Source: Renibacterium sp. (GTDB lineage Bacteria; Actinomycetota; Actinomycetes; Actinomycetales; Micrococcaceae). Taken from it: a stretch of 64,000 nt of DNA. Below the pieces are notes generated by a model. That model saw only the letters and a program-made list of their open reading frames with translations, did no database searches and was not told the DNA's origin. The translations under genes and the position numbers were made by a program. The DNA is taken from positions 430,491 to 494,490 of the forward strand of contig JAFOLH010000008.1 in NCBI GenBank assembly GCA_017419405.1. The letters are read 5' to 3'. Positions 36,471-50,654 of the stretch are shown piece after piece (the stretch's first letter is position 1; the number at the start of each line of letters is the position of its first letter).

Positions 36471-37429
36471 GGTTTCAGCAGCACCTTGCCGGTAGTTTTC
36501 CGTCCCTGCAGATCACGATGGGCTTGCGCAGCATCCGCGAGCGGGTAGCTGGCACCGATCCGGACTGAAAGCGAGCCATCGGCCACCGCGTCGAAAACCT
36601 CCGCGGCGCGCCAGCGGCGCTCATCGGCGTCGAGCAAATAGGCCGCCATGGTGGGCCGGGTGAGGAAAAGCGACCCGCCGCGATTGAGCCGTTGGATGTC
36701 GAACGGCGGAACCGGCCCGGAAGCGGCCCCGTAGAGCACCAAGGTGCCGCGGACTTTGAGCGAATCCAGTGAGCCGTCGAAGGTGTCCTTGCCGACGCCG
36801 TCGAACACCACATCGACGCCGCGGCCGGCGGTGAGTTCGCGCACGGCCGCCGCGAATCCCGGATAACGCAGCACGTGGTCGGCGCCCGCTTCGCTGGCCA
36901 AAGCGGCCTTTTCATCGGTGGATACCGTGGTGATCACGGTGGCGCCTTTGGCTTTGAGCATTTGGATGATCAGCAGCCCGACGCCGCCGGCTCCGGCGTG
37001 CACCAGAACCGTTTGGCCGGATTGGACCGGGAACGTCGAGTTGACCAGGTAGTGCGCGGTGATGCCTTGCAGCGGCAGCGCCGCCGCAGTCGCCGCATCG
37101 AGGCCGTCCGGCACACGCAAGGCCTTGTCCGCATCGATCAGCGTGAACTCGGCGTAGGACTGCGAGCCTTCCGCGGATGCCACCCGGTCGCCGACGGCGA
37201 ATTCGGTGACGCCGGCACCGAGCGCAACCACGGTCCCCGAAGATTCAGCACCCGGCGTGAACGGGAGCACCGTGGGATAGATGCCTTCGCGTTGGTAGGT
37301 CTCGATGTAGTTGACGCCGACTGCGGCGACCTCGACGAGCAACTGGCCCGGCCCTGGTTGCGGGGTTTCGACCTCGGCGATTTCCAGAACCTCGGGGCCC
37401 CCGTTGGCTGCGGCGACGATGGCTTTCAT
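36467..37429 (-). CDS. Quinone oxidoreductase-like MDR protein (zinc-independent)
   Basis: 320 residues with AGGAGT upstream. It belongs to the medium-chain dehydrogenase/reductase, quinone oxidoreductase type: 'VGVNYIETYQREGIYPTVLPF' at the start and the nucleotide-binding 'VLVHAGAGGVGLLIIQMLKAKGA' (about 142-164), which has AxxGxxG. The zinc ligands of alcohol dehydrogenases are absent. It uses NADPH to reduce quinones or similar compounds. Its stop overlaps the start of the Pls-like gene (ATGA), making it the first gene of a three-gene operon; no clear biochemical link to the synthetase is known. Confidence 0.9.
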   Translation of the reverse strand: MKAIVAAANGGPEVLEIAEVETPQPGPGQLLVEVAAVGVNYIETYQREGIYPTVLPFTPGAESSGTVVALGAGVTEFAVGDRVASAEGSQSYAEFTLIDADKALRVPDGLDAATAAALPLQGITAHYLVNSTFPVQSGQTVLVHAGAGGVGLLIIQMLKAKGATVITTVSTDEKAALASEAGADHVLRYPGFAAAVRELTAGRGVDVVFDGVGKDTFDGSLDSLKVRGTLVLYGAASGPVPPFDIQRLNRGGSLFLTRPTMAAYLLDADERRWRAAEVFDAVADGSLSVRIGASYPLADAAQAHRDLQGRKTTGKVLLKP

Positions 37430-37532
37430 GGCGGGACTCCTCTATCGAATGTGCTTCGGATCCCATCGTAGGCGTTTCCGGTGACATTCCGGTGAACACT
37501 GCCGGAGCCCGGATTTGGCTGGACGCGCCGGG

Positions 37533-38003
37533 TCAGCCGGTTCGGTCCAGATGCCTGCGGAACCGCCGTTCGCCGTCGGCCATGACCTTGCCGTGCGCCC
37601 AGGCGAATGCCGGAGCGGCAACCGGGGCCAAGGCGTTCATCCAGGCCTTGGTGGTCGCCACGGTCCAATCGATGCGGAGCACGGTACTCGGCTGCCCGAT
37701 GCTGCCGGCCGCTTCGAAATCAGCGCGCCCCACGCCGGCCAGATCACCGCTGCCGGCGACGTCGAGCCGGCGCATCGGGACGACGCCGGTGATTTCCAGC
37801 CGCAGCCGGAGCCGGTAACCGAGTGGGCTGCGCACCCGGAGTGCGATCTGGTCGCCGGGTCTGGCCGGGCCGGACCCGGCCGGCTGCTCCGGCTGGAAGG
37901 CCGGCCACCAGAGCTGCCAGCTGCGCAATGCCACGAGCTCATGCCAGCAGCGTTCGGGGCTCGCCGGCAGGGTCCACACGGTGTGGAACGAATACTTCTG
38001 CAT
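37533..38003 (-). CDS. SRPBCC (START/polyketide cyclase-like) protein
   Basis: 156 residues. 'YSFHTVWTLPASPERCWHELVALRSWQLWWPAF' marks the SRPBCC N-terminus (about 4-36), and the long C-terminal helix 'KAWMNALAPVAAPAFAWAHGKVMADGERR' caps a hydrophobic pocket. It may bind a lipid-like ligand. The start codon at 38003 lies inside the AT-rich palindromic region that precedes argC on the other strand. Confidence 0.8.
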   Translation of the reverse strand: MQKYSFHTVWTLPASPERCWHELVALRSWQLWWPAFQPEQPAGSGPARPGDQIALRVRSPLGYRLRLRLEITGVVPMRRLDVAGSGDLAGVGRADFEAAGSIGQPSTVLRIDWTVATTKAWMNALAPVAAPAFAWAHGKVMADGERRFRRHLDRTG

Positions 38004-38030
38004 AAATATTTACACCTATGTATATTTGCA
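37999..38030. promoter_or_regulatory. Operator region before argC, candidate ArgR site
   Basis: TGCATAAATATTTACA is followed after three bases by TATGTATATTTGCA, giving an imperfect palindrome (AAATAT..ATATTT, TACA..TGTA). It abuts the argC -10 (TAAGCT, 38033-38038) and overlaps the SRPBCC start. TGCAT also occurs in the argG upstream repeats. An SRPBCC-gene regulator could bind it instead. Confidence 0.5.
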
Positions 38031-38044
38031 GCTAAGCTAGGGCC

Positions 38045-39103
38045 ATGACGATTTCAGTTGCCGTCTCCGGTGCGAGCGGCTACGCCGGCGGCGAGGTGTT
38101 GCGGCTGCTGGCGAACCACCCCGAAGTCCAGATCGGTGCAATCACCGCGAACCGCAATGCCGGTTCCAGACTAGGCGAGTTGCAACCGCATTTGTACCGG
38201 TTGGAGGACCGGCTGCTCGAAGAGACGTCGGTGGAAAACCTGGCCGGCCACGACGTGGTCTTCCTGGCCTTGCCGCACGGGGCCTCCGCGGAAATTGCGG
38301 CGCAGTTGCCCGCCGAAACCTTGGTGATCGACGCCGGTGCGGACCACCGGCTGGACGACCCGGCGGCCTGGCAGGAGTTCTACCAGTCGGCGCACGCCGG
38401 ATCCTGGCCTTACGGCCTGCCGGAACTTCCGCTGGGTGACGGGAGCCGGCAGCGCGCGAAGCTCGTCGGGAGCAAACGGATCGCGGTGCCCGGTTGCTAC
38501 CCGACCAGTGCATTGCTGGCGCTGGCCCCGGGGTTCGCCGCCGGGGCATTGTTGCCCGAGGACGTGGTGATCATCTCCGCCTCCGGAACCTCCGGCGCCG
38601 GAAAAGCCGCGAAGCCGCATTTGCTCGGTTCCGAAGTGATTGGCTCGATGAGCCCGTACGGCGTGGGCGGCGGGCACCGGCACACGCCGGAGATCGAACA
38701 GGGCCTGAGCCTGGCTGCGGGCGAGCCGGTCACGGTCTCCTTCACACCGACGCTGGCCCCGATGAGCCGCGGCATCCTGACCACCGCGACCGCGAAGCTC
38801 GCCCCGCAGCTGGTGAAAACCGCTTCGGCGGAGGAGATCCGGCAGATCTGGGTCGACGCCTATGAGCATGAAGAGTTCGTCCGGGTGCTCCCGCCCGGGC
38901 AATGGCCCAGCACCAAGTCCGTGCTCGGCTCGAATTACGCCGCGCTCCAAGTCGCTTTCGACGCCCGGACCGGCCGAGTGGTGGTCTGCTCGGTGATCGA
39001 CAACCTGACCAAAGGCACCGCGGGCGGTGCCGTGCAGTCGATGAACATCGCCCTGGGCCTGACCGAAACCCTGGGCTTGGCACAACAAGGAGTGGCACCG
39101 TGA
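38045..39103 (+). CDS. argC: N-acetyl-gamma-glutamyl-phosphate reductase
   Basis: 352 residues. It reduces N-acetylglutamyl phosphate to the semialdehyde with NADPH. '[20 protein letters not shown]' is the nucleotide-binding start and Cys in '[15 protein letters not shown]'-like '[10 protein letters not shown]' is catalytic; '[14 protein letters not shown]' is conserved. TAAGCT lies exactly 6 bases before the ATG, so the mRNA is probably leaderless. It is first gene of argCJBDFR, and its stop overlaps argJ. Confidence 0.97.
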   Translation: MTISVAVSGASGYAGGEVLRLLANHPEVQIGAITANRNAGSRLGELQPHLYRLEDRLLEETSVENLAGHDVVFLALPHGASAEIAAQLPAETLVIDAGADHRLDDPAAWQEFYQSAHAGSWPYGLPELPLGDGSRQRAKLVGSKRIAVPGCYPTSALLALAPGFAAGALLPEDVVIISASGTSGAGKAAKPHLLGSEVIGSMSPYGVGGGHRHTPEIEQGLSLAAGEPVTVSFTPTLAPMSRGILTTATAKLAPQLVKTASAEEIRQIWVDAYEHEEFVRVLPPGQWPSTKSVLGSNYAALQVAFDARTGRVVVCSVIDNLTKGTAGGAVQSMNIALGLTETLGLAQQGVAP

Positions 39104-40263
39104 GCGTTACCTCGCCGAAAGGCTTCCGGGCCGCCGGAGTCGCCGCCGGGTTGAAAAGCACCGGAAAGCCGGACGTCGCTTTGGTGGTGAATGACGGGCC
39201 GTTGAAAAACGCGGCAGCGGTCTTCACCAGCAACCGGGTCGCCGCGGCGCCGGTCTACTGGTCGAGGCAGGTGATCGGCGACGGCCGAGCGGACGCCGTG
39301 GTGCTCAACTCCGGCGGAGCAAATGCCTGCACCGGGGCGCTGGGTTTCCAGAACACCCACGCCACCGCGGAACTGGCCGCGGGATTGTTGGGGGTTTCCG
39401 CGGCCGACGTGCTGGTCTGCTCCACCGGGTTGATCGGCGAGCAACTGCCGATGGACAAGCTCCTGCCCGGGCTCGAAGCGGCCTTCGGCCGGTTGGCGGC
39501 CGACGGCGGTCCGGAGGCGGCCCAAGCCATCATGACCACCGACACGGTGCGCAAAGAAGTGGCCCATCGGTCCGAGGCCGGTTGGCAGGTGGGCGGCATG
39601 GCCAAAGGCGCCGGCATGCTGGCCCCGGCGCTGGCCACGATGCTCGTGGTGCTGACCACCGATGCCGAACTGACCGCCGCCGAGCTCGACGCCGCGTTGC
39701 GCGAAGCCTGCCGGCTCAGCTTCGACCGGGCCGATTCGGACGGCTGCATGTCGACCAACGACACGGTGATCCTGCTCGCCTCCGGGGCCAGCGGGGTGCG
39801 CCCGGATCCGGCGGACTTCCAAACCCAATTGACCAGCGCCTGCCAATCGTTGGCGCAAGCACTGATCCGGGATGCCGAAGGCGCCAGCCATGACATCGCG
39901 ATCCGCGTTTTCAACGCGGCTTCCGAAACCGAGGCGGTAGCGGTCGCCAAGGCGGTGGCCCGGTCGAATCTGTTCAAGACCGCGATCTTCGGCAATGATC
40001 CGAACTGGGGCCGGGTGCTTTCCGCGGTCGGCACGGTGCCGGAAAGCCAGGCGGCTTTCCACCCGGACCAGCTCAATGTTTCGATCAACGGGGTGCAGAT
40101 CTGCCGGAACGGCGGGATCGGCGATTCCCGGGACCTGGTCGACCTGAGTCCGCGCGAGGTGGCCGTGGACATCGATCTGAACGCCGGAAGCGCCGAGGCC
40201 ACGATCTGGACCAATGACCTCACCCATGACTACGTCCACGAGAACAGCGCCTATTCATCATGA
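39100..40263 (+). CDS. argJ: Bifunctional ornithine acetyltransferase/N-acetylglutamate synthase
   Basis: 387 residues from GTG at 39100, overlapping the argC stop. ArgJ moves the acetyl group from N-acetylornithine to glutamate, recycling it. The self-cleavage site lies in '[20 protein letters not shown]', where Thr of 'ATML' becomes the new N-terminus and nucleophile. '[15 protein letters not shown]' and the C-terminal 'NSAYSS' are typical. The longer frame from 38902 is a shadow over argC. Confidence 0.97.
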   Translation: MSVTSPKGFRAAGVAAGLKSTGKPDVALVVNDGPLKNAAAVFTSNRVAAAPVYWSRQVIGDGRADAVVLNSGGANACTGALGFQNTHATAELAAGLLGVSAADVLVCSTGLIGEQLPMDKLLPGLEAAFGRLAADGGPEAAQAIMTTDTVRKEVAHRSEAGWQVGGMAKGAGMLAPALATMLVVLTTDAELTAAELDAALREACRLSFDRADSDGCMSTNDTVILLASGASGVRPDPADFQTQLTSACQSLAQALIRDAEGASHDIAIRVFNAASETEAVAVAKAVARSNLFKTAIFGNDPNWGRVLSAVGTVPESQAAFHPDQLNVSINGVQICRNGGIGDSRDLVDLSPREVAVDIDLNAGSAEATIWTNDLTHDYVHENSAYSS

Positions 40264-41185
40264 GCGATCAGCATTCGGAACAACAGGAACAAGCCCGGGA
40301 CAAAGCCGGGATCCTGATCGAGGCGCTGCCCTGGATCCAACGTTTCGCCGGAACCGTGGTGGTGGTCAAGTACGGCGGCAATGCCATGCTCTCCGAGGAA
40401 CTGCAGCGGGCTTTCGCCGAGGACATGGTGTTTTTGCACCATGTCGGAATCCGTCCGGTAGTAGTGCACGGCGGCGGCCCGCAGATCAACGCGATGCTCG
40501 GCAAACTCGGCATCGAGTCCGAGTTCAAGGGCGGGCTGCGAGTGACCACCCCGGAGGCGATGGAGGTGGTCCGGATGGTGCTCACCGGGCAGGTGGGCCG
40601 CGAGCTGGTCGGCCTGATCAACGCCCACGGCCCGTACGCCGTCGGGCTTTCCGGTGAAGACGGGGCATTGCTGCAAGCGGTGCGCACCGGCACCGTGGTG
40701 GACGGGCAGCCGGTCGACTTGGGCCAGGTCGGCGAAGTGGTGGGGGTCAATCCGGGGTCGATCCTGGATCTGCTCGACGCCGGCCGGATCCCGGTGATCT
40801 CCACGATCGCGCCGGAGATCGGCGTTGCCTCCAGCGTGCTCAACGTCAATGCCGATACCGCAGCGGCCGAACTCGCGGTGGCACTGCAGGCCTCCCGACT
40901 GGTGATCCTGACCGACGTCGAGGGCCTGTACCGGAACTGGCCGGACAAGGATTCCCTGATCAGCGCGCTCAGCGTGGCCGAGCTCGGCGAGCTGTTGCCG
41001 GGTTTGGCCTCCGGGATGATCCCCAAGATGCAGGCCTGCCTCAAAGCGGTCGAAGGCGGGGTGCAGAGCGCTTCGGTGGTCGACGGGCGGAGCCCGCACT
41101 CGATGTTGTTGGAAATATTCACTGCGGCCGGGAACGGCACGCAGATCTTTGCAGCGGAGCAGGACCCGCTGCCGGAAAGGCAAGC

Positions 41186-41189
<4 letters not shown>
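40260..41189 (+). CDS. argB: Acetylglutamate kinase
   Basis: 309 residues; ATGA overlap with argJ. It phosphorylates N-acetylglutamate. '[10 protein letters not shown]' is the ATP-site lysine motif, '[13 protein letters not shown]' the glycine-rich loop, and '[19 protein letters not shown]' and '[17 protein letters not shown]' the substrate region. The N-terminal helix before the core ('[14 protein letters not shown]') is the one needed for arginine-sensitive hexamers. Confidence 0.97.
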
Positions 41190-43970
<2,781 letters not shown>

Positions 43971-43975
43971 CCACC

Positions 43976-44050
43976 GAAGATGCATCTGCAACATTCCGAT
44001 GGTGATTATGCGGTCGAAAGTGTATCCATAGGCTGAAGATGCATCTGCAA
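43976..44050. promoter_or_regulatory. Pair of 16-bp direct repeats before argG, candidate ArgR sites
   Basis: GAAGATGCATCTGCAA occurs at 43976-43991 and again at 44035-44050, with identical sequence and 59 bases between starts. Each copy contains the palindrome AGATGCATCT. They lie between argR and argG, where an ArgR operator is expected. Confidence 0.65.
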
Positions 44051-44103
44051 AATGATTACGCCGCAATTTACTGTTCCAAGTTCAACGTTCTTAAGGAGTT
44101 TCC

Positions 44104-46778
<2,675 letters not shown>

Positions 46779-46809
46779 GGACGAAAACGACCTGGCTTAG
46801 GCTGGAAAC

Positions 46810-47364
46810 ATGAGCGATGACTTGAGGCGCAGCCTGCGGGCGCTGCCGGACTTCGTGGCGGCCCTGCCGGAATTCGACGTCGAGGCGACGCCGCCGGAGC
46901 CGGAGCAGCTTTTCCTGGCCTGGCTCGAGGCTGCGTTGGCCGGAGGCCTGGCGCAGCCGCATGCGTTTTCGCTGGCCACTGCGGCCAGCGACGGCAGGCC
47001 CTCGTCGCGGATTCTGATCCTCAAGGGGTTGGACCGCAGGGGCTGGCACTTCGCCAGCATGGCGACATCGCGCAAGGGGGTCGAGCTGGCCGCCAATCCG
47101 CAGGCCGCGATGAACTTCTCCTGGCTCGAATTGGGCCGGCAAGTGCGGTTGACCGGGCCGGTGCTGGCCTTGCCCGAAGCGGAATCGGAGCGGGACTGGC
47201 AGGAGCGTCCGAGGTCCGACGGCCGGTCGAATCCGCAGTGGCAGCTGTGGACCCTGCAGCCGGATGAAATCGAGTTCTGGCAAGCCAGGCTCGACCGGAA
47301 ACACCAACGGCTTTTCTACCGGCGGGAACGCCCGGATGCCGGATGGTCGAAAAGCCTGGGTTGA
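46810..47364 (+). CDS. Pyridoxamine 5'-phosphate oxidase-family flavoprotein, shortened
   Basis: 184 residues, shorter than the usual ~215 of PdxH. 'PHAFSLATAASDGRPSSRILILKGLDRRGWHF' (FMN region, about 50-80), 'SRKGVELAANPQAAMNFSWLELGRQVRLTGPV' and 'EIEFWQARLDRKHQRLFY' match PdxH. The segment between 'RDWQERP' and 'PQWQLW' lacks the usual S-x-I-G-A-W-A-S-x-Q-S block. It may be a PdxH variant or another FMN oxidoreductase. TAGGCT lies 6 bases before the ATG, suggesting a leaderless mRNA. Confidence 0.8.
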   Translation: MSDDLRRSLRALPDFVAALPEFDVEATPPEPEQLFLAWLEAALAGGLAQPHAFSLATAASDGRPSSRILILKGLDRRGWHFASMATSRKGVELAANPQAAMNFSWLELGRQVRLTGPVLALPEAESERDWQERPRSDGRSNPQWQLWTLQPDEIEFWQARLDRKHQRLFYRRERPDAGWSKSLG

Positions 47365-47404
47365 GCGCGCAGTAGAACCCGCCGGAATCCGATACCTTTG
47401 TCAC

Positions 47405-48157
47405 ATGACACTCAGCGAGGGAGCTGCGCTCCTGCCCGCCATCGCGGAAATGCAGCAAGCGGCGTGCCAGTTCCGGCAATGGCTGGCAGACCACGGCGAC
47501 GACGACATCCGGGAGCCCTCGGCACTGCCGGGTTGGAGCCGGGCGCAGTTGTTCGCGCATTTGCGCGGGGTCGGCCTGGGCCTGGCCCGGCAGCTCGAGT
47601 ACGCGAAGCGGCAGGAACTCGTCGAGATGTACGACGGCGGCATAGATGGCCGGAATGCGGACATCGCCAAGCACGCCGCGCTGGAGCAGCCGGAATTGCT
47701 CGCCGAATTGGAATCGGCGCTCGGCCGGCTTTCCGCCGCGCTGGATGCGCTCGATGATGCGGATCTGACCACGAAGACCGCTTACCGGGACGGCAACGTC
47801 ACCGACGTGGTCAACGCCGGCTGGCGGGAATTGGTCATCCACCACGCGGATCTGCGGATCGGCGCGAGCAGCCAGGATTGGAGTCCGGCATTTTGCCGGC
47901 ACCTTTTCAGTTTCCTGGAGGCGCGGGTTCCGGAAAAGACCCGGTTGGTGCTGCAACCGCTCGGCGCCCAGCCGGTGACTTTGAGCAATGGCAACACTTC
48001 CGGCAAAAGCTACGTGATCACCGGCCAGCTCAACGACATCGCCGCCTGGTTGGCCGGCCGGGAACCGATCGGCCAGGTCGATGCGTTCGCCGCGGCGGAC
48101 GCGATCGAGCTTCCGGAATTGCTCGCTTGGCCGTCCGGAGTCCCGGCCAAGCGGTGA
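47405..48157 (+). CDS. Maleylpyruvate isomerase/MDMPI-family mycothiol-dependent enzyme
   Basis: 250 residues from the ATG at 47405, 6 bases after TACCTT. A DinB-like four-helix domain shows 'EPSALPGWSRAQLFAHLRGVGLGLARQLEYAKR', with the first histidine of the metal site, and 'WRELVIHHADL', with the others. The C-terminal domain follows ('LQPLGAQPVTLSNGN'). Members use mycothiol, the actinobacterial thiol. Substrate unknown; a detoxification role is likely. Confidence 0.85.
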   Translation: MTLSEGAALLPAIAEMQQAACQFRQWLADHGDDDIREPSALPGWSRAQLFAHLRGVGLGLARQLEYAKRQELVEMYDGGIDGRNADIAKHAALEQPELLAELESALGRLSAALDALDDADLTTKTAYRDGNVTDVVNAGWRELVIHHADLRIGASSQDWSPAFCRHLFSFLEARVPEKTRLVLQPLGAQPVTLSNGNTSGKSYVITGQLNDIAAWLAGREPIGQVDAFAAADAIELPELLAWPSGVPAKR

Positions 48158-48184
48158 TCAGGATGCTGTCTTGCATTCAATAAA

Positions 48185-48210
48185 TATTTAGATATCATGA
48201 TATTTAAATA
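48185..48210. promoter_or_regulatory. 26-bp AT-rich palindrome before the antiporter-like gene
   Basis: The half TATTTAGATATCA is followed by its near-complement TGATATTTAAATA, with one mismatch pair. It ends 19 bases before the start codon at 48230 and is a likely operator, perhaps of a metal-sensing regulator (inference). Confidence 0.6.
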
Positions 48211-48229
48211 AATAACTGATTGGAGCAGC

Positions 48230-49546
48230 ATGAAGATCTCCGCGCGATTGGCCCGACGCTTGATCGTGGCCCTGTGCATCGTCGCAGTCTTGATAACGCC
48301 AGGACTGATCCTGAAGTTTTCCGGCGCCGAGATCGCGCCGCTGGCATCGCTGCTGATTTACGGCATCGCCGTGATCGCGGCCTCGTTCGCTTTGGCCTGG
48401 ACCGGAGAAGCCGCGGAGAAGGACATTTCCGGCGGGCTCATGGTGGGCCTGCTGGCGATCACCGCAATCCTGCCGGAATACGCGGTCGATCTGTATTTCG
48501 CGTTCAGCGCCGGTTCGGATCCCTCCCTGACCCAATACGCGGCCGCGAACATGACCGGCGCCAACCGGCTCCTGCTCGGCGTGGCCTGGCCGCTCATGGT
48601 GCTGGTGGCCTGGCTGGTCTACCGTTCGGTGAAGCGGAAGAAGGCTGCGGTGGATCCGGACATCGAGACCAAACCGTTCGCCGTCGTGGTCCGGCGCGGT
48701 TACCGTCTGGAGCTCGGGCTGCTGATCATCGCCACGGTCTTGGCGTTGCTGATTCCGCTGACCGGGCAGATCAACATCCTGCTCGGCGTCGCGATGCTGG
48801 GGCTGTTCGTCTTCTACCTCTACCGGGCGTCCAAATCGGAAACCGAAGAGCCGGAATTGATGGGCGTCTCGGAAAGCATCGGTGCGCTGAGCACGGTGCC
48901 GCGCCGGATCATGCTCGTGGTGCTCTTCGTCGGCACCGCGGCCGTGATCCTGATGTTGGCCGAGCCGTTTGCGCAAAGCCTCATCGCCGCGGGCCGGCAA
49001 CTCGGGATCAGTGACTTCCTCCTGGTCCAGTGGCTCGCGCCGTTGGCCTCGGAAGCGCCGGAATTCGTCATTGCGATCCTGTTCGCGATGCGCGGCAAAG
49101 CCGGCATGGCACTGGGTCTGCTGATCGCCAGCAAGGTCAACCAGTGGACCGCGCTGGTCGGCTCGCTCCCGGTCGCCTACATGGCCGGTGGCGGCGGCTG
49201 GGCGATGCCGATGGACCCCCGCCAGGTGGAGGAGTTCACGTTGACTGCGGCCCAAACCCTGTTGGGCATTTCGATCCTGCTCTGCATGAAATTCTCCGGC
49301 CGTTGGGCCACCGTGCTGTTCCTGCTTTTCACCACGACCTTCATCTTCACCAGCACCGAAGCGCGCTACCTGGTGGCTGCCGGGTACACGGTACTGGCTG
49401 TGGTCCTGTTGGTGGCGCACCGCCGGGCAATTTGGCCCACGGTCAAAATGGCGGTGACCGGCAAGGACAGCGACGACGGATTCCCGGTGCACCTGCCGGG
49501 CAAGGAACACCGGCGGGGCATGTCCCGCCCGGTAAGCCGGATGTAA
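48230..49546 (+). CDS. Sodium/calcium exchanger-superfamily (CaCA) membrane protein
   Basis: 438 residues with TTGGAG upstream and about 11 hydrophobic segments. Two alpha-repeat-like regions are visible: 'GLLAITAILPEYAVDLYFAF' (about 75-95), and 'WLAPLASEAPEFVIAILFAM' (about 267-286) followed by 'IASKVNQWTALVGSLPVAY'. Both contain the acidic P-E motif that binds the cation. It probably exchanges Ca2+ or another cation for H+ or Na+. A loop with 'KSETEEPELMG' lies in the middle. The C-terminal tail is basic. Confidence 0.85.
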   Translation: MKISARLARRLIVALCIVAVLITPGLILKFSGAEIAPLASLLIYGIAVIAASFALAWTGEAAEKDISGGLMVGLLAITAILPEYAVDLYFAFSAGSDPSLTQYAAANMTGANRLLLGVAWPLMVLVAWLVYRSVKRKKAAVDPDIETKPFAVVVRRGYRLELGLLIIATVLALLIPLTGQINILLGVAMLGLFVFYLYRASKSETEEPELMGVSESIGALSTVPRRIMLVVLFVGTAAVILMLAEPFAQSLIAAGRQLGISDFLLVQWLAPLASEAPEFVIAILFAMRGKAGMALGLLIASKVNQWTALVGSLPVAYMAGGGGWAMPMDPRQVEEFTLTAAQTLLGISILLCMKFSGRWATVLFLLFTTTFIFTSTEARYLVAAGYTVLAVVLLVAHRRAIWPTVKMAVTGKDSDDGFPVHLPGKEHRRGMSRPVSRM

Positions 49547-49625
49547 GCAGTCGGTAAGGGCTCCTTGGCAGGATGGTCTTCGAACGCAATCGCGAATCCT
49601 AGAACCATTCGAAAAGGAGCCCTCC

Positions 49626-50654
49626 ATGAACTCCCCGGATCTGGCCGTCGAGGCCTATGGGCTGGTCAAGGTGTTCGGTGACAACCGCGCCGTCGACGGC
49701 GTGGACCTGAAAGTCCAAGCCGGCACCATATACGGTGTGCTCGGCCCCAACGGGGCCGGCAAGTCCACCACGATCAACATCCTGGCGACGCTGCTGCGCG
49801 CGGACGGGGGAGAAGCCCGGATCTTCGGCCACGACGTGGCCAAAGAGGCGCAGATCGTCCGCCAGCTCATCGGCGTCACCGGGCAATCCGCTTCGGTGGA
49901 TGAAAACCTCAGTGCCACGGAGAACCTTCGCCTGTTCTCGAAGCTGCTCGGGCTCAGTGGCAAGCAGGCCCGGATCAAGAGTGCCGAACTGCTCGAAGAG
50001 TTCGGCCTGGCCGAGGCCGCAAAGCGCCCGTTGAAGAAGTTCTCCGGTGGCATGCGCCGGCGCCTGGATCTGGCGGCCAGCTTGATCGCGCAACCGCCGC
50101 TGATCTTCCTCGACGAACCGACCACCGGGTTGGACCCGCGGACCCGGGCGCAGATGTGGGACACCATCCGACGGCTGGTCTCCAGCGGATCCACGGTCCT
50201 GCTGACCACGCAGTACTTGGACGAGGCGGACCAGTTGGCGGACCGGATCGCGGTGATCGACAAAGGCAAGGTCGCGGCCGAAGGCACCGCCGACGAGCTC
50301 AAAGCCTCAGTGGGCAACTCGGCGTTGCTGCTGCGCCTGGCCGATAAAGCGGACATGGCTGCGGCCAAGCTGCTGATCGAACGGACGCTGGGCGCCAGCG
50401 CCACGGTTTCCCCGGAAGCGGGCCGGCTCACTGCCCCGATGCAGAGTCCCGATGCGGTGACCGACCTGCTGATCGAACTGCGCAACGCCGCGATCCAGGT
50501 CGCTGAGATTTCCGTGCAGAAGCCGAGCCTGGACGAGGTCTTCCTGGCGCTCACCGGCCATGCCGCCACCGAAGAAGAAATCCCCGACGACGCCAGCGAA
50601 CTCGGCGCCGTCCCCGGGCAGAATGCCAAAGCGCAGAAAGCAGGCACCCGATGA
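49626..50654 (+). CDS. ABC transporter ATP-binding protein, DrrA type
   Basis: 342 residues with AAAGGAG upstream. Walker A 'GPNGAGKSTTINIL', signature 'FSGGMRRRLDLAASLI', Walker B 'LIFLDEPTTGLDPRT' and the H-loop region 'LLTTQYLDEADQLAD' are intact. The DrrA-type C-terminal extension ends 'EISVQKPSLDEVFLALTGHAA'. It powers export with the next gene product; drugs or lipids are usual substrates of this group. Confidence 0.94.
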   Translation: MNSPDLAVEAYGLVKVFGDNRAVDGVDLKVQAGTIYGVLGPNGAGKSTTINILATLLRADGGEARIFGHDVAKEAQIVRQLIGVTGQSASVDENLSATENLRLFSKLLGLSGKQARIKSAELLEEFGLAEAAKRPLKKFSGGMRRRLDLAASLIAQPPLIFLDEPTTGLDPRTRAQMWDTIRRLVSSGSTVLLTTQYLDEADQLADRIAVIDKGKVAAEGTADELKASVGNSALLLRLADKADMAAAKLLIERTLGASATVSPEAGRLTAPMQSPDAVTDLLIELRNAAIQVAEISVQKPSLDEVFLALTGHAATEEEIPDDASELGAVPGQNAKAQKAGTR

